Part shown: in pieces, positions 7,183 through 13,377 of the stretch | Numbering within the stretch: the stretch's first letter is position 1 | How the letters are laid out: each line of letters opens with the position of its first letter | NCBI GenBank assembly: GCA_018715345.1 | Contig: DVLT01000045.1 | Location: 1-38,626 of the forward strand | DNA from: Candidatus Onthocola gallistercoris | Lineage (GTDB): Bacteria; Bacillota; Clostridia; Lachnospirales; Lachnospiraceae | Reading direction: 5' to 3' | Length of the DNA: 38,626 nucleotides | The notes under the pieces: generated by a model | Database searches by the model: none | The model's input: only the letters and a program-made list of their open reading frames with translations | What the model was told of the DNA's origin: nothing | Position numbers and translations under genes: made by a program

Positions 7183-8541
7183 ATGAAGCAAGGCAATTCT
7201 TTTGAAATGGACATGTGCCATGGGCCGCTTTTTGGAAAACTGATCCGATTTTCCATACCGCTTGTTTTATCCGGCATATTGCAGCTGCTATTTAACGCTG
7301 CGGACATTATCGTGGTGGGCCGGTTTGCAGGCAGCCAGTCACTGGCGGCGGTGGGATCCACCAGTTCGCTGATCAATCTGCTGGTGAATCTGTTTCTGGG
7401 ATTGTCGGTAGGAGCGAATGTACTGGTAGGCCGTTATTATGGCGCAAAGGATGGCAAACATCTGCAGCAGACTATACATACATCCATATTGCTCAGCCTG
7501 GTCAGCGGCACGTTTTTGGCAATCCTGGGCATTCTTATCGTACGGCCGCTGCTGGAACTGATGGGAACGCCGGAGGATGTGCTGGGACTGGCTGCCCTTT
7601 ATATGCGCATTTATTTTGTGGGCATGCCGGTGGTATTGCTTTACAACTTTGCCAGCGCGATCCTGCGGGCGGTGGGCGACACCCGTCGGCCTTTGCTATA
7701 TCTGAGTGGGGCAGGATGCCTGAATATCGTATTGAATTTGTTTTTTGTCATTGTTTTGCATATGGATGTGGCGGGCGTGGCTCTGGCAACGGTCATTTCC
7801 CAGTGTCTGTCGGCGGCATTGCTTTTCCGCTGTTTGATGAAGATGGATGGGGACTGCCGGCTTTACCCCAGCCGCCTGCATATCCATAAGCAGGAACTGA
7901 TCCGGATACTTCAGGTGGGACTGCCCGCAGGTATCCAAAGTTCGATCTTTTCCGTATCCAATGTTCTGATCCAGGCTTCGGTCAATTCCTTTGGAACGAT
8001 CGCCATCGCTGGCAATGCGGCTTCTTCTAATCTGGAGAATTTTATCTATATTGCCATGAATGCCATGTATCAGACGGCGCTGAGTTTTACGAGCCAGAAT
8101 TATGGCGGCGGACAACATCGCCGGATCGGACAGATACTGCGCCGGTGCTGGGGGATGGTGACTGCCATCGGCATTATTTTGGGCGGATTAGTATGGATCT
8201 TTGGACGGCCGCTTCTGGGGATTTACACAACGGAATCGGAAGTGATCGATTATGGTATGATCCGCTTGGGGATCATCACAAGGACTTATTTTCTGTGCGG
8301 GCTGATGGACGTGACCGTGGGATCGCTTAGAGGGTTGGGATACTCCATGATGCCTACCATCGTATCTTTGATCGGCGCCTGCGGATTACGGATCTTATGG
8401 GTTTATACCGTTTTTGCCATGGATCACAGTTTGCAGACACTTTATATTTCCTATCCGGTTTCATGGATACTCACGTTTACCATCCATGTTGTCTGCTATC
8501 TGATATTTGCCAGAAAACGGATACAGAAAGGACTTGCGTGA
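7183..8541 (+). CDS. MATE-family multidrug/organic cation exporter
   Basis: 452 residues from ATG 7183 (GTG at 7180 is directly in front and also possible), preceded by GAGGGGG. About twelve hydrophobic segments run through the protein, in two similar halves. The opening GPLFGKLIRFSIPLVLSGIL and the NAADIIVVGRFAG and GVALATVISQ segments are typical of the NorM/DinF-type MATE family. These antiporters export cationic drugs or metabolites in exchange for sodium ions or protons. The length is normal (about 450). The next gene, a response regulator, starts 13 bases after the stop, so they are probably one transcript. The substrate cannot be told from sequence. Confidence 0.9.
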   Translation: MKQGNSFEMDMCHGPLFGKLIRFSIPLVLSGILQLLFNAADIIVVGRFAGSQSLAAVGSTSSLINLLVNLFLGLSVGANVLVGRYYGAKDGKHLQQTIHTSILLSLVSGTFLAILGILIVRPLLELMGTPEDVLGLAALYMRIYFVGMPVVLLYNFASAILRAVGDTRRPLLYLSGAGCLNIVLNLFFVIVLHMDVAGVALATVISQCLSAALLFRCLMKMDGDCRLYPSRLHIHKQELIRILQVGLPAGIQSSIFSVSNVLIQASVNSFGTIAIAGNAASSNLENFIYIAMNAMYQTALSFTSQNYGGGQHRRIGQILRRCWGMVTAIGIILGGLVWIFGRPLLGIYTTESEVIDYGMIRLGIITRTYFLCGLMDVTVGSLRGLGYSMMPTIVSLIGACGLRILWVYTVFAMDHSLQTLYISYPVSWILTFTIHVVCYLIFARKRIQKGLA

Positions 8542-8554
8542 AGGAGTTTGACAG

Positions 8555-9226
8555 ATGTATAAGATTTTTATAGTAGAGGACGATAAAACGATCGGGAATG
8601 TGCTGGAAAAGCATTTGAAAACCTGGGGATGGGATTGCCGACTGGCGGAAGATTTTTCGGAGATTTTGTTAGAATTTGCCGCCTATGCGCCCCATCTTGT
8701 CTTGATGGATATATCCTTGCCATTTTACAACGGTTACCATTGGTGTGATGAGATCCGAAAGATCTCAAAGGTACCGATCATTTTTCTGTCATCTGCATCT
8801 GACAATATGAATGTGGTCATGGCGGTCAGCATGGGCGGGGATGATTTTATCGCAAAACCCTTTGATCTGAATGTGCTGACAGCCAAGATCCAAGCCATGC
8901 TCAGGCGAACTTATGATTTTTCGGGAGGTACCCACCTGCTGGAACATAAAGGCGCTATCCTGAATGTGGATGACGGCACGCTCACATATAAAGAGGAAAA
9001 GCTGGAATTGACAAAGAATGATTTCCGCATTTTGCGTATACTTATGGAAAATAAGGGAAAGATTGTAAGCAGAGACCGTCTGATGGAAGAATTGTGGGCA
9101 ACGGACTGTTTTGTGGATGAAAACACGTTGACGGTGAACATGACCAGACTTCGCAGAAAACTGGAAAATATCGGGCTGGATCAGTTTATACGGACTAAAA
9201 AGGGCGTGGGCTATCTGATCGGTTAG
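8555..9226 (+). CDS. Orphan BceR/GraR-like OmpR-family response regulator
   Basis: 223 residues. Receiver at 1-115 with the acidic pair D9-D10 (IVEDD), phospho-acceptor D52 in LMDISLPFYNG, and K101 in DDFIAKPFDL. The winged-helix output domain has ELTKNDFRIL and NTLTVNMTRLRRKL, ending with TKKGVGYLIG. The SMGGDDFIAKPF and PFYNGYHWC features recall regulators of Bce-type peptide-sensing modules. In those modules a BceS kinase and a BceAB transporter follow, but here neither is present. MATE precedes it and a lipoprotein follows. BceR-like sites are at 6128-6141 (perfect) and 9235-9248 (one mismatch). It may accept phosphate from a distant kinase. The subfamily call is from memory of the motif pattern. 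Confidence 0.83.
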   Translation: MYKIFIVEDDKTIGNVLEKHLKTWGWDCRLAEDFSEILLEFAAYAPHLVLMDISLPFYNGYHWCDEIRKISKVPIIFLSSASDNMNVVMAVSMGGDDFIAKPFDLNVLTAKIQAMLRRTYDFSGGTHLLEHKGAILNVDDGTLTYKEEKLELTKNDFRILRILMENKGKIVSRDRLMEELWATDCFVDENTLTVNMTRLRRKLENIGLDQFIRTKKGVGYLIG

Positions 9227-9232
9227 AAGCTA

Positions 9233-9292
9233 TGTAAAATGCGTGTAAAATGGCTGAAAAGCATTGACAGTGCATAGCCTCAAATATAAAAT
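9233..9292 (+). promoter_or_regulatory. Promoter of the lipoprotein gene with tandem TGTAAAAT operator
   Basis: TTGACA (9264-9269) and TAAAAT (9287-9292) are 17 bases apart, a near-consensus promoter. Just upstream, TGTAAAAT occurs at 9233-9240 and 9244-9251, an 11-base period typical of OmpR-family binding. The span 9235-9248 also reads TAAAA-TGCG-TGTAA, one mismatch from TnACA-N4-TGTAA. The response regulator that ends at 9226 is the obvious candidate to bind here. Confidence 0.6.
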
Positions 9293-9317
9293 CATTTCTA
9301 TAAAGGAGGGTGATAAA

Positions 9318-10022
9318 GTGAAAAAGAAACTTTTGACCATTTTATTGGCAGCAGCAGTGGCAGCAGCGCTTTACGGATGCAGCTCAGATGATGGCGCCGA
9401 TGGCCAGACACAGGCTGCGACCCAGGCAGAAACCCAGAGCGCAGCATCCGAAGAAACGGAGAGCGAAACAGAAGAAGAAACAGAAGCCGCTTATGAACAG
9501 GGGACTGTATCGGACACCGGGTATCAGAGCGCTTGGCTGAATATACAGTTTACCGCCTCAGCAGATGATGTGATGGCAACCCAGGAAGAGATCGACAGTC
9601 TGTTGGAGTCCGGCAGTGAAGTGATCGAGGAGAATACAGGCGTGGATACCAGCGCTTCAGCGACCACAACAGTGACAGAGATGATGGTTTCCAGAGTGGA
9701 TGGTGTTCCAAGCATCCAGTTGATGGTGGAACAGCTTCCCATGGCCAATATGACAGAGGATCAGTATCTGACCAGTGTTCAGGCTCAGCTTGAAGCTGTG
9801 GATATGGGCTATGCCTTTGACGACAGCTTCGGGACCCGTCAGATCGCGGGTCAGGACTACAAAGTTCTGAGCGCGGAAGCCACATATAATGGGGTGGACA
9901 TGATCCAGGAATATGCTGTACGCAAACAAGGAGACCGGATGGTGGCTTTCGTTATGACGTGCACACCGGACACCCAGGAAGATGCTGAGAACTTATATGG
10001 CCAGTTTACAGCGATCCAGTGA
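9318..10022 (+). CDS. Secreted lipoprotein of unknown function
   Basis: 234 residues from GTG 9318, with AAAGGAGGG nine bases upstream. The frame is open back to 9264, but that stretch is the promoter, so the longer start is rejected. The signal runs KKKLLTILLAAAVAAALYGC with lipobox LYGC and lipidated C21. A low-complexity acidic linker rich in Gln, Ala, Thr and Glu spans about 25-60. The remaining 170 residues form a soluble domain with many acidic residues and no cysteine beyond one near the C-terminus (MTCTPD). I do not recognise this domain; it could be a PsbP/DcrB-like fold, but that is a guess. A terminator follows. The gene has its own promoter and a likely response-regulator operator. 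Confidence 0.78.
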   Translation: MKKKLLTILLAAAVAAALYGCSSDDGADGQTQAATQAETQSAASEETESETEEETEAAYEQGTVSDTGYQSAWLNIQFTASADDVMATQEEIDSLLESGSEVIEENTGVDTSASATTTVTEMMVSRVDGVPSIQLMVEQLPMANMTEDQYLTSVQAQLEAVDMGYAFDDSFGTRQIAGQDYKVLSAEATYNGVDMIQEYAVRKQGDRMVAFVMTCTPDTQEDAENLYGQFTAIQ

Positions 10023-10055
10023 TAAGACATAGATATAACAGACAGATACAGGTGG

Positions 10056-10081
10056 AGGATCCTGCTTTGCAGGATCCTTTT
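10056..10081 (+). terminator. Rho-independent terminator of the lipoprotein gene
   Basis: AGGATCCTGC and GCAGGATCCT form a perfect 10-base stem with a TTT loop, followed by TTTTA. It lies 34 bases after the stop. Confidence 0.8.
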
Positions 10082-10171
10082 ACTATTTAAAATTAGACAG
10101 GATGGACTTCCAATTTTTGAAATATTCTGTTACAATAAAAGGCAGAGAAAATATTGGAGAGGGGACGACTG

Positions 10172-11320
10172 ATGAAAAGCTTTGATATACGTACAAAGAT
10201 ATATTTTGGAGACAATGCGCTGGAGCGTCTGCAGCAGCTTCCGTATCGGAAGGTCATGATCGTGGCCGATCCTTTTGTTGTGGAAAGCGGCATGATCAAT
10301 CAGATCATACGTCGTCTGGAGCGGGCGGCTATCCATTATACGATATTTAAGGAAGTCGTTCCGGATCCACCGGTGGAGAAGATCGCATCTGGAGTGAAGG
10401 CTGTCATGGAGGCTCAGCCGGAAGCCTTGATCGCCATTGGAGGCGGTTCCGCCATTGATTCCTGTAAAGGGATCCGGGAATTTGCGGTGAAGATGGATGC
10501 TCTGAAGGAGAAGATCCCCATGATCGCCATACCTACGACCAGCGGTACCGGTTCGGAAGTGACCTCTTTTTCTGTTATCACCGATCCGGTGAAGCATGTA
10601 AAGTATCCGCTGGTATCGGAAGATCTTCTGCCGACTGAAGCGATCCTGGATGTGGAGATGGTGCGGACGGTGCCGCCGGTGACGACGGCGGATACTGGTA
10701 TGGACGTGCTGACCCATGCCATTGAAGCCTACGTCAGCACCGATTACAATGAGTTCAGCGCCGCTTTGTCAGAGAAGGCGATCCAGATCATCGGAACCTA
10801 TCTGCTCCGTTCATATCTGGATAACAACGATACCCATGCCCGGACGAAGATGCACGTGGCTTCCTGCCTGGCAGGACTGGCCTTTAATTCATCCAATCTG
10901 GGACTGAACCACGGTATGGCCCATCAGTTGGGCGCTCAGTTCCATATTCCCCACGGACGGGCCAATGCGATCTTGCTGCCCCATATCGTGGAGTACAACA
11001 GTGAGATCACCAAAAACAGTAAGAGCCGCACTGAGTACGATCATACGGTCCGCTGTTATGAAAATATAGCCCGTACCCTTGGTCTGGCCAACTTTAACAC
11101 TATAACAACGGTCCGCGCTCTTGTCAACTGGATCCAGTTTATGATGCAGGAGATGGACATGCCGTTGACGGTATCCCAGACAGGAAGGTGTACGAAGGAA
11201 GAGTATTTTGCAGCCATTGACGCCATGGCAGATGCAGCCCTTTTGGACGGCTGTACAGCTACGAATCCCAGACGCCCCACAAAACAGGATGTTGTGGATA
11301 TTTATAAAGCGATCTGGTAA
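10172..11320 (+). CDS. Iron-dependent alcohol dehydrogenase, PduQ/EutG-like
   Basis: 382 residues from ATG 10172, eight bases after GGAGAGGGG. Family III (iron) alcohol dehydrogenase: NAD-binding GGGSAID at 90-96, TTSGTGSE at 122-129, and metal ligands D178, H182, H247 and H261 in the usual 14-residue spacing of the last pair (GLNHGMAHQLG then PHGRANA). The N-terminus MKSFDIRTKIYFGDNAL and the KYPLVSEDLLP and VPPVTTADTGMDVLTHA segments look closest to 1-propanol dehydrogenase PduQ and EutG. These reduce aldehyde to alcohol and regenerate NAD for compartment enzymes. It stands alone between two terminators, about 15 kb from the eut operon on the same strand, and the operon lacks its own alcohol dehydrogenase. 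A general alcohol/butanol dehydrogenase role is the alternative. Confidence 0.85.
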   Translation: MKSFDIRTKIYFGDNALERLQQLPYRKVMIVADPFVVESGMINQIIRRLERAAIHYTIFKEVVPDPPVEKIASGVKAVMEAQPEALIAIGGGSAIDSCKGIREFAVKMDALKEKIPMIAIPTTSGTGSEVTSFSVITDPVKHVKYPLVSEDLLPTEAILDVEMVRTVPPVTTADTGMDVLTHAIEAYVSTDYNEFSAALSEKAIQIIGTYLLRSYLDNNDTHARTKMHVASCLAGLAFNSSNLGLNHGMAHQLGAQFHIPHGRANAILLPHIVEYNSEITKNSKSRTEYDHTVRCYENIARTLGLANFNTITTVRALVNWIQFMMQEMDMPLTVSQTGRCTKEEYFAAIDAMADAALLDGCTATNPRRPTKQDVVDIYKAIW

Positions 11321-11369
11321 AAGACACATAAGGGGCTGGCATGCGGGATGTCCCCCTGTATATCTGAAC

Positions 11370-11430
11370 AAAACCGTCTTGTGACGATCTGGATTTTCAG
11401 GATCCTGGATTTTCATGGGGCGGTTTTTTT
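11370..11430 (+). terminator. Long terminator-like hairpin after the alcohol dehydrogenase
   Basis: AAAACCG (11370-11376) pairs with CGGTTTT (11421-11427), and the T-run continues to 11430. The interior contains the direct repeat CTGGATTTTCA at 11389-11399 and 11405-11415, 16 bases apart. The 279-base gap before the next gene also holds the promoter described next. Confidence 0.6.
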
Positions 11431-11493
11431 GCTGCGAAACTTCTTTATTGACATGTTCCAGAGCAAGGGACATAAAATGTCAGAGAAAAATCC

Positions 11494-11548
11494 TTGACTT
11501 TTTCTGGCAGCAGGCGTACACTTTTGTAATTGCAAATGAGTTGCAGTT
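11494..11548 (+). promoter_or_regulatory. Promoter and Fur-family-type operator of the metal exporter operon
   Basis: TTGACT (11494-11499) and TACACT (11517-11522) have a 17-base spacer. Immediately after the -10, 11528-11548 is an inverted repeat with arms AAnTGCAA and TTGCAnTT around ATGAG. A 21-base A/T-rich palindrome at the transcription start is the expected site for Fur-family repression, and the operon carries its own Fur-family gene at 12468. Which metal is sensed is not visible. Confidence 0.55.
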
Positions 11549-11599
11549 GCATAAAAGTGCTCTAAAAATAAAACAGGGATATGAAAGAGGTGGAACGGT

Positions 11600-12454
11600 A
11601 TGCTTCATGTGATCGAACATACGTTGGAAGAAAGTATTCGGCTGCTTCCGTTTTTACTGGCAGCCTATATCCTTATGGAATATGTGGAACATCATATGGG
11701 AGACAGGACAAAACGGATGATACAGACATCCGGCCGGTTCGGACCGGTCATCGGAAGTATTGCAGGCATCGTGCCCCAGTGCGGATTTTCCGCCATGGCG
11801 GCGAATCTTTACAGTGGCGGCATCATTACGATCGGTACCCTGATGGCTATTTTTCTGTCCACATCCGATGAGATGCTGCCGGTTTTTCTTTCCCAGCAGG
11901 CGCCTTTGGGGCTGATCGCCAAAATACTGGGGATGAAAGTCGTTATCGCTGCCGTTGTGGGATTTGCAGTGGATTTTATCTGGCGAAAAAGGTATAATCA
12001 TAGGAGAGAAGAACTCCACATACATGATATGTGCGAGCATGAACATTGCCATTGTGAAGATGGTATTTTAAAATCCGCCGTTTATCACACTGTGAAGATT
12101 TTCGTATTTATCCTGATCGTATCATTCTGTCTGAATCTGGTGATCGAATGGTATGGAAGAGATCAGTTGGCAAGTCTCGTGCTGGGACAGCCGGTGATCG
12201 GATCTGTCATAGCCGCTTTAGTCGGACTGATCCCCAACTGTGCCGCTTCAGCAATCATCGCCCAGTTATATCTGGAAGGGGCGCTGACTTTGGGAGCTAT
12301 GATGTCCGGGCTTTTAGCCGCGACAGGCGTGGGCATTGTCGTACTGTTCAAGACGAATGGGTCATTGCGGAAGAACCTGACCATAACAGTTATGTTGTAT
12401 GGGATTTCCGTTGCCGCCGGATGGCTGATCGATATGATCGGAATATTTGGATAA
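11600..12454 (+). CDS. Putative ten-helix heavy-metal exporter (PF11449/ArsP_2-like, 'putative manganese transporter')
   Basis: 284 residues with about eight to ten hydrophobic segments in two related halves. Each half carries a matching motif: GIVPQCGFSAMAANLYSGG near 56-74 and GLIPNCAASAIIAQLYLEG near 211-229, both with Pro-x-Cys and a downstream polar-hydrophobic pattern, which suggests an internal duplication. Between the halves (about 134-154) lies a loop with H134, H140, H142, C145, H147, H149, C150, H151 and C152, well suited to bind metal. The ATG follows GAAAGAGGTGG. A Fur-family gene starts 13 bases downstream and a matching operator is upstream, so it is metal-controlled. Export of a divalent metal is the best reading; manganese or zinc cannot be separated. 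Confidence 0.78.
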   Translation: MLHVIEHTLEESIRLLPFLLAAYILMEYVEHHMGDRTKRMIQTSGRFGPVIGSIAGIVPQCGFSAMAANLYSGGIITIGTLMAIFLSTSDEMLPVFLSQQAPLGLIAKILGMKVVIAAVVGFAVDFIWRKRYNHRREELHIHDMCEHEHCHCEDGILKSAVYHTVKIFVFILIVSFCLNLVIEWYGRDQLASLVLGQPVIGSVIAALVGLIPNCAASAIIAQLYLEGALTLGAMMSGLLAATGVGIVVLFKTNGSLRKNLTITVMLYGISVAAGWLIDMIGIFG

Positions 12455-12467
12455 GGGAGGTCCTTTT

Positions 12468-12860
12468 ATGATCTGGCCGGAGGGTATGAAGCGGACAAAA
12501 CAGAGGGAAGAAGTCTATCATGTACTTGAAATGTCGGAGCAGCCGCTGAGTGCGGTGGAGATCCATGAACGGCTGCCCGGGCATTACGCGATTTCCACAG
12601 TCTATCGGACGCTGACCGCCTTTGAAAAAGCTGGTATCGTGAGCAAGTCCACGATCATGGATACGGATGTGGCTTTGTACGCACTTCATGCGGGCGGTCA
12701 TCAACACTATGCCATTTGCCTGGGATGCCATAAAAAGATCCCCATCGATGGCTGCCCTTTTGAAAACGCATCGGATAAAAGTGTTCCTGAAGGCTTTCAG
12801 GTTACCGGGCATAAGATCGAATTATATGGTTATTGCGACAAATGCCGCAGCAAAGGTTGA
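12468..12860 (+). CDS. Fur-family metal-responsive repressor
   Basis: 130 residues from ATG 12468, 7-8 bases after GGGAGG. The frame is open to TTG 12447 inside the exporter gene, but the ribosome site favours 12468. The winged helix spans about 5-65, with LSAVEIHERLPGHYAISTVYRTLTAFEKAGIV typical in pattern for Fur/Zur/PerR (key motif TVYRTL at 44-49). The dimerisation domain has H78 and H80 in HQHYAIC and the two structural zinc pairs C84/C87 and C123/C126. Placed 13 bases after the exporter, it probably represses the operon through 11528-11548. The subfamily (Fur, Zur or Mn-type) is not resolved by eye. Confidence 0.88.
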   Translation: MIWPEGMKRTKQREEVYHVLEMSEQPLSAVEIHERLPGHYAISTVYRTLTAFEKAGIVSKSTIMDTDVALYALHAGGHQHYAICLGCHKKIPIDGCPFENASDKSVPEGFQVTGHKIELYGYCDKCRSKG

Positions 12861-12915
12861 ATAGACTTGGATCCATCGTTTATAATAACAAAAGCAGACG
12901 AAAGGAGCATTGCTT

Positions 12916-13359
12916 ATGTTGGAATACGTGCTGGCTGCAGGGATATTCAGTCAAGATGTGGTGACCAAGCAGATCGTGAGGGAGAAGATAAAGGAACGGG
13001 AGGAACGGCCTTTTTTAAAAGGGAAGGTTGTCCTTACAAAGGTTTTTAATGACGGCGCCATGCTGGGCCTTTTACGGAAGCATCCGGATCTGTTGAAAAG
13101 TATGACTTTATTGGCGTTGGGAGTGCTGATCGGGGCCTTGGCCGGAGAAAAGCCAAAGGAGTGTAAGAGCCTTCGGCGTATCGGGCTGGCGCTGATGTTG
13201 GGAGGCGCTGCCAGCAATGCCTATGAACGGTTATTGTATGGAAAGGTGACAGATTATATCCGCTTTGACGCAGGTCCGGAAAAGTTCAGGAAACTGGTAT
13301 TTAATACCGGAGATTTTGCGGTGTTCATCGGAAGTATGTTGACAGCAAGCGCCAGATGA
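12916..13359 (+). CDS. Signal peptidase II (LspA)-like membrane protein with an altered catalytic site
   Basis: 147 residues from ATG 12916, eight bases after AAAGGAG; a TTG at 12910 is too close to the ribosome site. Four hydrophobic stretches are present. LspA-type motifs appear in order: NDGAMLGLL (45-53, compare NxGAAFG), LGGAASNAYERLLYGKVTDY (95-114, compare GGxxGNxxDRxxxGxVxDF) and VFNTGDFAVFIG (128-139, compare FNxADxxI). The two catalytic aspartates of signal peptidase II map to E104 and D133, so one is replaced by glutamate. True LspA cleaves prolipoproteins before the lipidated cysteine. This copy may be a divergent paralogue with reduced or changed activity. It sits 18 bases before the polytopic protein gene. 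Confidence 0.7.
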   Translation: MLEYVLAAGIFSQDVVTKQIVREKIKEREERPFLKGKVVLTKVFNDGAMLGLLRKHPDLLKSMTLLALGVLIGALAGEKPKECKSLRRIGLALMLGGAASNAYERLLYGKVTDYIRFDAGPEKFRKLVFNTGDFAVFIGSMLTASAR

Positions 13360-13377
13360 TCAGGTAGGATAAAGACT

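Noticed and set aside
9264-9317. Longer start (TTG 9264) for the lipoprotein gene
   Set aside because: This TTG is part of the TTGACA -35 box. The GTG at 9318 has an ideal ribosome site and gives a proper lipoprotein signal.
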